This document shows positions 43,080 through 54,802 of a DNA stretch of 64,000 nucleotides, one piece after another; position 1 is the stretch's first letter, and the number at the start of each line of letters is the position of its first letter. Both the position numbers and the translations under genes were made by a program. The notes beneath the pieces are model-generated. The model had not been told where the DNA came from. It ran no database searches and worked only from the letters and a program-made list of their open reading frames with translations. Origin of the DNA: Aedes albopictus (Eukaryota; Arthropoda; Insecta; Diptera; Culicidae); assembly GCF_035046485.1 (NCBI RefSeq), contig NC_085137.1, positions 493,738,351 through 493,802,350 of the forward strand, given 5' to 3'.

Positions 43080-43920
43080 TGATAATCCTCCAAGAATTCC
43101 TTCTTATTTTCTTACGGAAGTTTCTCTCAGATTCCTCCTAGAGTTCTTTCTAATATTCATTCAGGAGTTCCTTCTGAAACTTCTCCTGGAATGCTTTCAA
43201 ATATTGATCAAATAGTTTTTTCTAAGATTTCTCCTAAGGTTCCTTCGAGGGTCCCCCAGAAGTTCCTGCTGAAATTACTCTAGCAGTTTCTTCTGGTGTT
43301 CCTTCCGGAATTAAATCTGGGAATCTACAAGAATCTTCTTCTTGGATTCGTCAAGAAGTTCTTTAGGATTTCTTTTTTCGAGAATTGTCCCAGCACTTCC
43401 TTCTGGTAGTGCCTTAAAAGTTTCTTTTGAGATTCCTCAATGAGTTTCATGGAGTCTTTCTTGAATTCCTCCGGAGCTTCTTCGAGGATTCCCTTAGGCG
43501 TTCCTTTACGAATACCTTCTAAAGTTCTTTCTGGGATTCCTCCAAGATTTTCCACGACTGATCAAAAGTTGCTTCTGGCATTTATCCAAAAGTTCCTTCA
43601 AAGATTCCTCTTTCTGGAAATTTTAACTGTGATTGCTTGCGATATTTCTCCAGAAGTTTATTCCGGAATTCACTGCTTCCTTTTACGATTTCTTCAAGAG
43701 CCTTCTCGCACTTTCAAGGAGTTTCTTGAGACTCCGAGAAAATTCCGGAGTGACGCTGGAAATCTCCAACGTGTTTTTCTATGATTGATTTAATTGATTT
43801 TTCCGAAGGGGTCTATCCAGGATTCTTTCAGAAGTTCCCTCTGTGACTCTTCCAGGAGTTTTTGTTCTGAAATTCCTGAAGAGGTTCCATCTGGCATGCA
43901 TCCAGTACTATGAATCCTCT
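43080..43920. repeat. degenerate TTCCTTCTGG / GGAATTCC array
   Basis: Short units such as TTCCTCCTAGAGTTCTTTCT. Open frames at 43325-43555 and 43440-43784 are repeat-borne. Confidence 0.8.
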
Positions 43921-43984
43921 AGATTTTTTTTGTGTTACTTATAAATGATGATAATGAACCTGGGCTTATTAGGGGAATATCTAT

Positions 43985-44188
43985 AAGTAAAATGAAAATC
44001 GTTTTAAGTACTGTTCCTTTGAATTGAACACTAAGAATTTGCATCCTTTGACAGAGTCAAAGTACAAGACACTGAAGACGACCTTACAGTTGAGGTCGAA
44101 ATACGTATCTGTCAAAGGATGCAAATTCTTAGTGGAATTCAAAGGAACAGTACTTAACACGATTTTCTTTTTGCTTAACTTATAAATG
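43985..44188. mobile_element. foldback MITE, asymmetric copy
   Basis: Same family as 52626-52867: GTACTGTTCCTTTGAATT and CACTAAGAATTTGCATCCTT on the left, their inverse on the right, and a central CAAAGTACAAGACACTGAAG. The left arm lost the inner segment present at 52690-52740. Confidence 0.85.
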
Positions 44189-44189
44189 T

Positions 44190-44720
44190 TAATAAATGAT
44201 AATTACCTATAAATTAGGATTCATATTATGCCATTGGCCGATCACCCCGGATTCAAAGTTTTCAAATTTGGCCTTTTCAACATGTTTTAGAAAATATTTC
44301 CGTTTCTTGGAAGAGTTTCGTTTACGGAGGTGGATGCAGGTCCCTTTGGTACACGTTTAAAAAAGTTTTTTTTTAACTCACATGCATTGTATCTTATATC
44401 ATCAAAAAGAATAGAAGTGATCAACTTCCTCCCAGATTACGGTACCTAACACTCTTCATTACTAGTTTTAGTTTTTTATCAAGTTTAATCTCAGTTCAGC
44501 TTAGTAATGCAAAGTTTGTAATACAGATGTTTTTTTTTTTTCAATCGAATTAGAAGCAACAAGCTACTTGTTACAGCACTAGCTAGCTAACTGGAAAGAT
44601 TCCAACCTTCCTACGGAAGAAGCCCGTTTGTTAGGAAACACCTTCTAATAAGAATGTCTTTACGTCTACGGCCAGTAGTACAATAGGAGCAACGTCTAAA
44701 TGCAAAGTAAATCATTTTTA
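44190..44720. other. intron 1 5' portion, no feature
   Basis: AT-rich with no recognisable repeat or exon up to the splice donor of exon 1. Confidence 0.4.
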
Positions 44721-44721
44721 C

Positions 44722-44773
44722 CTGATGACAACAGTATCAACTGTTCCGACGCGAGATGATCTTTGCTATCCAT
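44722..44773 (-). CDS. host gene exon 1 (start codon)
   Basis: ATG at 44773-44771, then 17 codons reading MDSKDHLASEQLILLSS plus one base (G), then the donor GTAAAAATG. The G joins AC from exon 2 to give Asp and continues straight into the acidic run there. The upstream base context is CCTCACG. The link to exon 2 across 22.6 kb rests on phase and the smooth acidic sequence, so it should be confirmed with transcripts. Confidence 0.7.
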
Positions 44774-46860
44774 CGTGAGGGGGGAAGCAAAATTAACTGT
44801 TTATACTGTTTTTGATCTCTCTGATGTGTTGTGTTGTTACTGATTCTCGTCTGGTGATGGTGCACAAGCATATACACAAATGGAAAAGAAGAACGGGAAA
44901 AACGACGGAAGAAAATAAGAATAACAAGCTATAGCTGCTACACCAACAATAACACACAGGAAAAGCACAATATAAGAGTTAAGTGTGAATTTATAAAACT
45001 CTTTTTCTAGCTGCTTGCGATGCGGAATGCTGGAATTTTCGCCTTCTGCTCTGGTTGAAGTAGCTCGATTCAACACACAAAACCACTCCACGGACACTTG
45101 ATACTCCTCTTCCTTCGGTTGGCTGGAATTTCGCTCTTTTTGCTTTGCCACACTGCTATTATGATTTCTATTCTACGGATTAAGGTGCGACGGATGGCTA
45201 TAACTACTTAAAATGGCCAGGCAATTAAACTCATTTAGACTTTTCAATGCGTTTTCAACAAGAGCAAATTTTCTTCACGAGAAAGGGTGATGAGAGAAAG
45301 AACAGCGAAAAGTTACACGCAACAACAGCAAAAAAGAAATCGAGACACTTCCAAAAGCCAACACAACCATTACCAGAAGAACAAAATTGAATTGTCACAG
45401 CTTTTTTTATGCGGTGCAGTTTTACGAGTTTTGCATGCTTCTTCGGGGCTTGATCCGGATCATGTTGCACTCACTTATTTTCGAATACCCTTCGATAATT
45501 GCACAATGGAATAATCAATCGATTATGTTTACACGGCAACGCACACATGTATTGGAAATACGCATTTACGCTCACACTGTATTCATTGATGCAAGAACAG
45601 CAAAAACAACAACTAGAATAGAGAGCTAAAGTTTCCCCAAATCAGAGGAAAATTGTTGAATGCAGGAAGTCACACCGAAAAAAAAACACAACAACGAAAA
45701 ACTACAATGCAACATAATGTTTTCACACACAAATAAACACCAACTATGTTATGCAGGAAAAGAAAAACAATCGCGAGCTGGTTTCCTTTCTGTTTCTTCA
45801 GCCAATCCAAAGACACTGAGACACTCTTCAGGAGAAGGAGTACAGAGAGAGCGAGAGCATTTACACACAACAGCACAGCACTCCTCTACGTGTGCATCAT
45901 CGCGCAAGGCACACAAGGCACAAACTTCTTCTTCACCCGAGTCACAGAGTCGCGAATCAAAGAGGTTAATGAGCTGCTCTGCACACAATTGGTGCATAAT
46001 TTGACGGTGCAAACTGTCCCAATAGTAATGCGCGAGCGACACATGCAGGTACTTTCCTCAATTTTGTGCAAAGTGACGACGGCGGAGAGACCCCAAGAAA
46101 AGACACTACACACTTGTGGGTTAAGAAAAAAAAAAATACAATACGCAGAGAGCAGTCAAGACAGAGAGAATTTATGAGGTAGGTTGTTGCGTGTAAACGA
46201 GAGCACCCAAAACGCACGAGCTCGATGGGCGAGGGGCAGGACAGAAGGAGCGTAAAAACCACGCAAAGGGGGTGACGACACTAGCAGCATACACTTTTAG
46301 GAGAGCACCGAGCCAGGCAAGCAGGTGAGCGAGCGCGCGCGCGAGTATGAGGGTGGGGGAGGAAGAAAAAAGTTTGAACCTGTAGCTCTTTTCCTACATC
46401 GACATTTTGGACTTTTCAAAAACGCACAATTTCAGACACGATTCGTACCGCAAATACGGGCCGCACTTTGAGCACTGGACAACCTGCGCGTTACATGGTC
46501 TCTTCCGGCACTCGCGGACCGCTTTTAGTCACTTTTCCGTGCAGAATTACTGGGTAATTTTCAGTTTTCGATCAGCTCCGACACGAAAAACCACTGTGAC
46601 TGGCTCTGGAGCACTTTGCACTTATTCCAATGGGTATTGAACGAGGAAAAAACTCCACTACCACCGAAGAAGAAAGGCCACCACAGCCATCGGGCAACAC
46701 TGTTTGCCTGCGATGCGCTGGAACCCTGGGTGCGTGGATGGGATGTTGGCTCGGTTGCAGTGACTGAGCTGTCAAGCGGAACGTGCGGTGTGATGGAATG
46801 TGGAGCCACTGTGGAATTGATTTGGTACTGTAAAGTATGATAAAATAACAATTTTGCCAT
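44774..46860 (-). promoter_or_regulatory. probable 5' UTR and promoter region of host gene
   Basis: About 2 kb free of the arrays and elements that fill the surroundings, with CA-rich runs and a GAGCGAGCGCGCGCGCGAGT stretch at 46325-46345. It lies directly upstream of exon 1 on minus. No TATA box or initiator can be assigned with confidence, and further untranslated exons may be hidden here. The many 60-140-aa open frames on both strands overlap one another and show no domain. Confidence 0.45.
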
Positions 46861-47099
46861 GTCAAAGCTTTATGAGTATTTGAATGTTGAATAATTATAA
46901 ATAACTTATTTTTGACGCCACCGCTGCTGTGTTATATTTGCATATTTGCTTTTCTGGCTATAGTGTTTGCGTGAAAGCTAAATTTTCAAATGTCTTTGCG
47001 CTGAGAGATTTCATAATAAGTCCTGTTCAACGACGTAGGTTGAACGTGCTTGAAATTGATGCATCATGCCCTAAAAAAACATTTTCCTAATAATTTATA

Positions 47100-47526
47100 C
47101 AGTGCGAGAAATAAGTATAAAGACAGAGCCATTTTCCATACAAAATAATCATATTTAGGGATCAAAATCTCTTTTCTAGCGATTCGATTGTTATGGAATT
47201 TTGGCTGCAACCTTAAAATAACTAGAATTTTGGCTAGAAATATAAATCATCATCCATGAAAACGTTTATATCGACTTTTCAGATTCAAATAAATATAAAG
47301 ACACTATTTCCATATAAAAATGTGTCTTTATATTTATTTGAATCTGAAAAGTCGATGCAAACGTTTTCATGGATGATGATTTATATTTTAGCCGAAATTC
47401 TAGTTATTTTAAGGTTGCAGCCAAAATTCCATAACAATCTAATCGCTAGAAAAAGATATTTAGATCCCTAAACATGATTATTTTGTATGGAAAACGGCTC
47501 CGTCTTTATACTTATTTCTCCCACTG
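47100..47526. mobile_element. 427-bp TA-flanked foldback MITE (Tc1/mariner type)
   Basis: Flanked by TA (47098-47099, 47527-47528). Left end CAGTGCGAGAAATAAGTATA and right end inverse CAGTGGGAGAAATAAGTATA. Two 205-bp arms (47100-47304 and 47322-47526) surround a 17-bp loop. The CAGT... start and TA duplication fit a Tc1/mariner origin. Arms differ at only a few positions. Confidence 0.9.
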
Positions 47527-47639
47527 TAGAAAATATTTCAAATGTGTTATGCTCTTCCATTTGTCTATATGATGTTTCAAGCTCTGTGTAGTGCGGTTCT
47601 GTTGAAATTTGATGATTTTGTAAATAAAAGCTTGTGGGT

Positions 47640-47905
47640 CAAATACTTATTCTTGGCGAAGTATCCCCACTGGGACAAAGCCTGCTTCTCAGCTTAGTAT
47701 TCTAAGAGCACTTCCACAGTGTTTAACTGAGAGCTTGCTTTGCCAATGATTATTTTGCATTTGTAAGTCATGTGTCAGGCACGAAGATCAAGGGAATTTT
47801 CTTTACGATCAGTTTCTGGAATTACTGGAAATCGAACCCGTCACCCTCCACATGATCATTCTGAATACCCACGCCTTTACAGTTATGGCTATAAGGCCCC
47901 TCTAA
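47640..47905 (-). mobile_element. tRNA-related SINE (reverse)
   Basis: On minus it begins near GGGGCCTTATAGCCATAACT and has a B-box-like GGGTTCGATTTCC. The plus-strand tail carries CTGGGACAAAGCCTGCTTCT. A short piece of the same phrase is at about 63880-63910. Confidence 0.65.
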
Positions 47906-47909
47906 ATGG

Positions 47910-49085
47910 GTCAAATTATGATTATCAAACTATAGTTATAATTTAGGCACAGACAAACAGACGTATCACTTGCGATCAAAATCATCGTCACGAAAACATA
48001 ATCGCCCAATGCTAACCAAGCTGTGTTACGCAAACCACTCAGTAGGTGGCGGTAGGTAGCATACGTCAAATAGGAGCAAAAACGATGCTAGCGCCGTGAC
48101 CGAGCGATTTGCGAACTATAAAATATTTATAATAAAAAAGAGGGTAACGATGAGAAGTGAGTAGAGCGAGTCGTCTGTTTGTCTGTGATTTAGGCATGCT
48201 TCAGTGAGCTGATCTCTTGTGGGGATTGTTGGAGACAAATAATAGTGAAATTGAAGGTTTGTAGGTTAATAAGTTATAATAATCATAACTTATCATTTTT
48301 TAATGCCTAGAAGCAGTGTCGGCAATTGTCAAACTACGGTCGTCTGCACCAACGCCCAGCGACGCCAGCGTCGTTGATTTGTTTTTGTTTTGATAGTCGT
48401 CTTGCCAACCCGAGCGGCATTCTCAGAAATATATGCTTTCAAAATTCTTTTGACTTGCTGTCTGCTGAACTTAAACCACCTACTGATATTCAAAGTAAGC
48501 ATTTTCAATTTCAACTGATTTGTTTTAATTAAGCACGATGCAGAAGCAAAAAATGCATCATTCACCAAAAGTAACTACAATGCATTGAATTATGTTAAGA
48601 TATCGGGATTTGCATGCCTACAACCATAATAAGTCGATTCCAAATTGAAATATTCATATTCAAATTCAACAAGTTGAAGTTCAACTAAACTGAAGTTCAG
48701 CTACAGTGGATGACACCACAAGTCGCCGATTTCATTGTTTCGTCTCTTCTTTGTCATGTTCATTCTCAGCCTCGTATTTATGGGTAACTGTCAGTGATGC
48801 CAGATTATTTTATCCAAAATCTGTATCAATACAGATTTTTCTGTATCGCTGTATTTGAGGGTATAGTAGACACCTAGAGTACTACCTTTAAATAGAAACT
48901 ACAAAAATGTACTAATTTTTGATGGTTTTTAATTTTCACTGGTATTTATTTTTCAAAACACGTTTAAACATGTAAGAATTTTTAAAAATTTATAAAGTTT
49001 TCATTAAATTTATTGAAAATAACTTCAAAATTTATGCTTTCTAGAGAAATCTGTATCACATTTCAAAAATCTGTATTTCTCTGTA
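47910..49085. other. upstream region with AATCTGTAT repeat
   Basis: 48000-48520 is moderately GC-balanced with no convincing exon. 48790-49100 holds a dispersed block in which AAATCTGTATC or ACAGATTTTTCTGTATC recurs at both ends (48815-48850 and 49045-49095), probably a small foldback element. Confidence 0.45.
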
Positions 49086-49205
49086 CTCTGTATCTTGTCT
49101 CTATGGAAGGAACTGGAGTGGTAATCGAACCCTCACTCCATGATTTAAAAGACGCCTGAATGGCTGAACTGACACCGCTAACCGTACGGCAACGAAGCCC
49201 ACATT
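49085..49205 (-). mobile_element. tRNA-related SINE fragment (reverse)
   Basis: B-box-like GGGTTCGATTACCACTCC on minus and a GGCTTCGTTGCCGTACGG start. Same type as 1430-1640. Confidence 0.65.
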
Positions 49206-49318
49206 TGCCCACAATTTGATCGAGTGACTGAGGCTGTTACAGCCTGAACAACCATGCGTCTCCACTGATTTGTCAAAAAGCATCTCTGCCTGCTTGAAAT
49301 ATAGTTAGTGGAAGTTTA

Positions 49319-49400
49319 ATTCAGTAACAAATTTTGAAAACGACGTATAATCAATGGTGTAGCATTGATTATACGTCGTTTTCAAAATTTGTTACTGAAT
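49319..49400. repeat. perfect 38-bp inverted repeat, 6-bp loop
   Basis: ATTCAGTAACAAATTTTGAA... pairs perfectly over 38 bp (49319-49356 with 49363-49400) around GTGTAG. It could be a foldback element remnant or a hairpin RNA. Confidence 0.95.
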
Positions 49401-49789
49401 TTATCTGTAAATCAGTGAGAAAATATTATTTTCTTTTTATGCCCAATGTAACCCACTGAAAGACAGAGAATTCTCACCCCTCCTCATTTAATAAAAAAAA
49501 CTTGTGAGGTTTTGATATTAATTAAAAATCATCAAAATGTATTAAGTTATTATTTGGGTATTGTGGAGTAGGACGCTATTTTTTTCAAACTTTCATCGTT
49601 TTCAATGATAAATAGTCACATTAGTTAGGCATTCAAAGTGACAACAGCAACTAAACAATATTTGCTTCAAGCTTCAGCCAGCAGAAATATTCAAGAAATC
49701 GTTTTTTAACCATTTTACCATTTGGTTCGTAAAATGGAAGTGGTACAAAAAGTCATTTTGACATGGGGTAAAAAGCCACTTATTTACAA

Positions 49790-50005
49790 AAACACGGACA
49801 CCGTCTTCAGCCAGAGGCTGTACAGACTGAACGAAACTTAACACTAGACAAGGGATTCACGGAGCAAGCACCAGAGGATACGGAGAAAAAATTATCTTAA
49901 AGAAAGGTTTCATCGCCCGGAGCAGGAATCGAACCCTCGCCCCACAGCATGGTGTGATTAGGAGCTTGGTGACCCTAATCGCATGGCTATTAAGCTCCAC
50001 TTATT
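49790..50005 (-). mobile_element. tRNA-related SINE (reverse)
   Basis: On minus, GGAGCTTAATAGCCATGCG then the B-box-like GGGTTCGATTCCTGC. The body ACACCGTCTTCAGCCAGAGG parallels 1430-1460. Confidence 0.7.
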
Positions 50006-50385
50006 GATTCTCCCCTTAACGATTGTCGTCATATTTGAATGACCCCTAGTATGAATAGCGTACGCATTAGCAATCATGCGCCTCCATGTGTTTCTCAATC
50101 TCTTTGCGACACTTAGATGATAATAAATCTCCAGAAAACCTTATTTGCAAGCAACAAAATCGGGAACTTGCCAATTATCATTGGGAAATCAAAAGATTTT
50201 CCGTTGGGTTGCCTGCATGGCTTCTAGAAGGATGTTTTATGCAAACATATCTTACACCATTCACATTATGTACCTGTACCTTGGTATTTTGGGCTTTTCT
50301 ATCCTACAAATTAAAGGATATTCATCGGAATCATCTTACACCTAAACCTCCATTAAGGTAATTTGGGTTTATCACCCAAATGGAT
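50005..50385. other. unassigned sequence
   Basis: Ordinary composition. The frame at 50086-50361 (91 aa) has a hydrophobic stretch but no start context, splice logic or domain I can support. Confidence 0.35.
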
Positions 50386-50389
50386 TTCG

Positions 50390-50940
50390 AGGTTGCAAGA
50401 GAGGGCGCCTCGAGGGGGGCTGTCGGAAGCGTTTCGATTCATTTCAGGGCATTTCAGGAGCTTTCAGAGGCATTACGGGGTGTGTATTCGGAGGGTTTCA
50501 CGGGGACTTAGGTGCATTACAGGAGCACCGAGGGGGCTTAGGAGGTTTTTGCGAAGCATTTTCGGAAGAGTCAGTGGATTTTCAGTGAGTTTGAGAGGCT
50601 TTCTAGCGGCGTTTTTAAGGGTTTCGGAGGGTCTGAGATGCGCCACTGGCGGTTCGAGGCAATTTCAAAGGCATTACGGAAGCACTTCAGGATCATTAAA
50701 AGGTGCATTACAGGGGGTTTATGGAGGCTTTTCAGGAAGATTCAGAAGATTTTCAGCTGGTTTTAGAGATGTTATTGATGCGTTTTAGAGGGTTTCCGGG
50801 GGTCCAAGGTGTGTTATAGGGATCCGAAGGGGAGTTTCAGGAGGCTTTCGGCGATATTTGCGGAACATTCAAAGGATTCCCAGCGGGTTTCAGAGGCGTC
50901 ACAAAGGCGTTCCCTGTAGTTTTGGTGGGTCTAAGGTGCC
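50390..50940. repeat. TTTCAGGGGCATT array
   Basis: Degenerate units like those at 24430. The 141-aa Arg/Gly/Phe-rich frame at 50363-50788 is produced by them. Confidence 0.85.
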
Positions 50941-50949
50941 ATACATAGG

Positions 50950-52150
50950 TTGTTTGAAGGCGTTTCGGTAAGATTTAGAGGATTTCTGACAATATGCTGA
51001 TTTTGGTCTGCGTTGGATTCGAGTTGCATAAGACAATAAGACGGAATTTTTGGGAAGAATCGTGCATCGATCGGGAGTGAAGATTTGTATGAGATTTGAC
51101 GTGTTTCGGTGCTTCTTGGCCAGCAATAGTCGGTGCGGGATGATTCGTGCATCGGCGTTGCCGTTTTTCGTATTCTCTGCAACCGGGAGTGATGATAAGG
51201 AGCCAAAAAAAAACAGTAATTCACTTTTTTCATCAATTAAGATAAAGTATAGGTGTTCTCTGCAAAGTTGCAGCAAAATGTATTGTTGGAAAGGTTTCCG
51301 GATTAACTATTGTCTTATTTGTTCAATGTTCAGAGTTATGAGTATTTTTTTGTGATCGACCTCTTAAAATAGTTTTTCGCTATAACTTTTTTAGGAAATG
51401 TTTGGGAATTTTTGAGTGTTCTACTAATTTGTTCTATGTGATGTAATACATCTTCTTCTGCCTTTTTCTCAATAGAATAACGCTCCAAGTAGAACTGAGC
51501 CCACATCTCAACTATTTCACACAAACGCAAAAAAAAAACGTGATGAAGAAGTGGGAAAGTCCCTTATTTTCCATCATTCTCCTTCTCATGTTTGTTTGGG
51601 AGAGTAAGAAGCTACAACCGCTAATATTTACAGCTAGATTCCTCCAAAATGCCATGTGATTCCTTCAAGAATTTCTACGAGAAGAACTCACATTTTGCAA
51701 GTTTGTCGGGAGTGGGATTCGATCCCAGGTCCGCTCCACCTGTTCAGTAGTTTTTTATCGTTGTCCTGTGAATCTATTGCAGAGTTACTGCTGAGGTAAT
51801 CAAAATATTACAGCCCTACTAGTCAAGCTAAGATACTTTACATGTTATTTACGTTAAACCATTTTATGTTTTGTAAATCAATTTCCGCAAAAACATAAGA
51901 TTTGTGATATTGTGCGGTGTACCGTTATTTCTCAATTGTGGTTCTCCAACCGGATGCATATCATCCCAGAAAACTTTCTTTGAAACCAAACTTCATTCTT
52001 TGCAAAAGCTGAATGAACGGTTCTAATGCACATTCAGTATTCTTGTTCTTGAGAGAACGGAGAACTACCATTCTTTTCAAACAAACAACAGTTCAGTCAT
52101 TCTGCCATAAGAATAAGCTCTTTCGAACCGCCCGCGAACGGTTCGCCCAA
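50950..52150. other. unassigned DNA with a SINE fragment
   Basis: 50950-51640 is AT-rich with no element I can define. 51690-51740 has GATTCGATCCCAGGTCCGCT, the core of the 15507 SINE family with an internal deletion. 51930-52150 has AACGGTTC-rich phrases. No coding exon. Confidence 0.4.
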
Positions 52151-52159
52151 CTCTAGTAG

Positions 52160-52620
52160 AATCCAACATGATTTTTGCTGAAATTACTCAGGCAATTCCT
52201 GCTGGGGATCATCCTGGAAACCCCATAAATCATATCTGGAGAAATACTAGTAGGAATATCTGCTGATACTCTATGAGGAATTCCTGAATGAATCCTTGAA
52301 AAAATCTCTAGATAAATCGCAAGAGGAATTTCTATAAGAAACCTTAGAGTAATCTCTGGAGGAATCCTTGGAATTATATGTGAAGAAATCCTTGCAGAAA
52401 TCATTCAAGCAATCCCATCAAATTAATTTAGAGGAATACCATAAGGCATTTGTGGAGGAATTCCAAGAGAAGTTTCTTTAGAAATCCCTACTGGTATTGC
52501 TGAAGAAATACCATCAAGGATTATTGCAGGGAGTCCGCTTGAGGCTCCTTCAGGAATTCCTTCTGTGATTTGACAACAGATTTTTCCAAGAATTTTGAAA
52601 TAATTGCTTTTAGAGTAATA
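52160..52620. repeat. degenerate GGAATTCC array
   Basis: Units such as GGAGGAATCCTTGGAATTAT. Resumes after the MITE and continues to the LINE insertion at 53123. Confidence 0.75.
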
Positions 52621-52625
52621 TCTGT

Positions 52626-52867
52626 AAATAAAAAGAAAATCGCGTTAAGTCCTGTTCCTTTGAATTCCACTAAGAATTTGCATCCTTTGACAGATACGTA
52701 TTTCGACCTCAACTGAAGGTCGTCTTCAGTGTCTTGTACTTGACTCGACTCAAGTACAAGACACTGAAGACGACCTTACAGTTGAGGTCTAAATACGTAT
52801 CTGTCAAAGGATGCAAATTCTTAGTGGAATTCAAAGGAACAGTACTTAACGCGATTTTCTTTTTATT
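52626..52867. mobile_element. 242-bp foldback MITE, symmetric copy
   Basis: Arms of about 120 bp (52626-52745, 52748-52867) with AAATAAAAAGAAAATCGCG ends, TTGAATTCCACTAAGAATTT and TTGACAGATACGTATTT blocks inverted on the other side. Same family as 43985-44188. Confidence 0.9.
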
Positions 52868-53202
52868 TTTTTTTATTTGCTTTTAGAGATTTTTCCAAAC
52901 AAAATCCTGTAATAGTTCCTTTAGTGATTTCTCTAATGATACTTTCAGATGTTGCTCTCGAAAGTCCACCAGAAATTCCTCTTGTGATTCCTTCAGAGAC
53001 TTTTCTTGGAATCATCCAAGAACTCTTCTGGCATTAGCACTAGAAATTATTGCTGAGATTCCTTCAGCGATTTCTGCATGGATTTCTTCAAAAATGTAGT
53101 ACTTCTACTGGAAATCCTCTTAAGTTTACTTTTCGGTTTGTTGAACAAATTCGCTGCCGACTATAGTGTTAATTCATAATTTATATAAGCTGATTTAGTG
53201 AA

Positions 53203-54726
53203 ATGGCATCCAGTGAAGACAATGCCTTTGATGATGGGCTTCAAAGTGAGTCATTAACAGACGTGCGTACTCCATCACCATCTATTTTGAACTCCCCGAA
53301 AGAGCAAATGGATGAGTCAGACGGTGAAGATGATGGTGTCAATGTCACCATTAGACCACTGCGTCCGCCACTGCACACGGTGGAAGACGAAATAAACCGC
53401 GATACGGAAAGCAAGTCTAAGGTAGGTGGAGATGCAGGTAAAGTGAAGCGCCGTACCTTGTGTGGGGCAGCGCGCCGTAGGCTGCAAAAGCTTATGAAAA
53501 ACGGGATGGACTACAACGCAGCCCGTGAGCAAGCAAAACTGCCTCTAGCTAGCACCCCCAAGAGAGTGAGGAATTCTGATCTCGACCGTACCAACAGTAG
53601 CGAAGGTAAGCCAGCGTCAAAGAAGTTATGCGATGGTCAAATCTCTGAGGAGGAAGATGCCAACGACATGCTTACTGAAAGCCCATCTCAACAGGTAAAT
53701 GAAAAAGTTGTAAACAATTCCAAAGCGCCTCGAAATGTCGGGAAGAATGAAAGGGACCCTAAAGACCCTAAGCTGCCACACATTTCGAGGACTATGCATG
53801 GGCAGGGACGAGAGGCCCTCCCTGCTCCTACTTATAGCGATATTGCTAACCGGGTAAGGCTAGGAATTATGCCCAAGAATTATCCTGTGATTGAGCTGTC
53901 AACTAACCAACAGGAAGTGGTACAAGAAGCCCTCCTGTTGAAAGTTGTTCAGCAACGCCGGGAACAATTCAAGCCTAAGTTTGCTTGCTGTAGGTTTAGG
54001 CCTGGGTACCTAGTGCTCACATGCCAGGGCAAAGAAACCGCTAATTGGGTAAAAGATAAATTTACGTCATTGGTGCTTTGGGAAGGGGCAGATTTGGTTG
54101 TCGTGGACGAGGATAAAATCCCACGTCCTGAAGTCTTAATTGCTTTCTTCCCATGGAGTGCCAAATACAGTAACGACATGATTTTGTCTCTCATTGAGAG
54201 CCAAAATGAAGATATGTTTGCTGATACATGGAGGGTTCTATACCGTCGAGTAAAGGGCGAGCACCTTGAACTTAGCTTTACGGTAGACGATTCCTCTTTG
54301 CGGAAGTTAAGTGCGAAGAAATTTGTATTGCATTACAGGTATGGGCAGATTCAAATTACTAAGAAACGCCCTGCTCAACCCATTGATAAAAGAATAGTGC
54401 CAGTTATCCCTACAGTTGCCCCGGACGAAAAGGCCATGGATTGTGAGCTAGTCCTGGAAGGCCATAACATTCCAGGGACAAGTAGAGCTGAAAATTATTC
54501 TTTTGTTCACTCGGGAAGTTCTGGAAAAGATGTAGACACCGCCGGTGCTATAGGATTAGACAGCCAGGGGCAACAAAATGCCCTTGGTTACAAAAACCTA
54601 AGAGCTGATGATTTAGGTAGCCAAGGGAAAAACAAAGCCCATGATGCTAACAAATCAAAAGCCAGGAAGCCCAGCGGAGCTACTACAGAATCGTCTATTC
54701 AAAATCGTCTCCAGCAGAGGGATTAA
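53203..54726 (+). CDS. LINE ORF1 protein
   Basis: 507 residues. Acidic, Ser-rich N-terminus, a basic Arg/Lys cluster (about 81-97, KVKRRTLCGAARRRLQKL) and a conserved central region (about 210-385) with PGYLVLTCQGKETANWV and EHLELSFTVDD, resembling the DUF4780 module of Loa-type ORF1 proteins. No CCHC knuckles, unlike Jockey or R1 ORF1. Presumably an RNA-binding chaperone for the LINE transcript. ATG at 53203 follows GATTTAGTGAA. It is in a different frame from ORF2. Confidence 0.85.
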   Translation: MASSEDNAFDDGLQSESLTDVRTPSPSILNSPKEQMDESDGEDDGVNVTIRPLRPPLHTVEDEINRDTESKSKVGGDAGKVKRRTLCGAARRRLQKLMKNGMDYNAAREQAKLPLASTPKRVRNSDLDRTNSSEGKPASKKLCDGQISEEEDANDMLTESPSQQVNEKVVNNSKAPRNVGKNERDPKDPKLPHISRTMHGQGREALPAPTYSDIANRVRLGIMPKNYPVIELSTNQQEVVQEALLLKVVQQRREQFKPKFACCRFRPGYLVLTCQGKETANWVKDKFTSLVLWEGADLVVVDEDKIPRPEVLIAFFPWSAKYSNDMILSLIESQNEDMFADTWRVLYRRVKGEHLELSFTVDDSSLRKLSAKKFVLHYRYGQIQITKKRPAQPIDKRIVPVIPTVAPDEKAMDCELVLEGHNIPGTSRAENYSFVHSGSSGKDVDTAGAIGLDSQGQQNALGYKNLRADDLGSQGKNKAHDANKSKARKPSGATTESSIQNRLQQRD

Positions 54727-54802
54727 AGTGCCCCGCCAATTATATTATGTTATTTGTTTAATAAATCAATAAAAAAATAGTAAATAAATAAAAAAAAAAA
54801 AA
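54727..54802 (+). other. A-rich spacer between LINE ORFs
   Basis: 76 bp ending in a long A run directly before the ORF2 ATG. ORF2 must be reached by reinitiation or an internal entry, since there is no overlap for frameshifting. Confidence 0.7.

Noticed and set aside
45287..46860. Several overlapping 70-143-aa frames on both strands upstream of exon 1
   Set aside because: They overlap each other in many frames, lack domains and lie where 5' UTR or promoter is expected.
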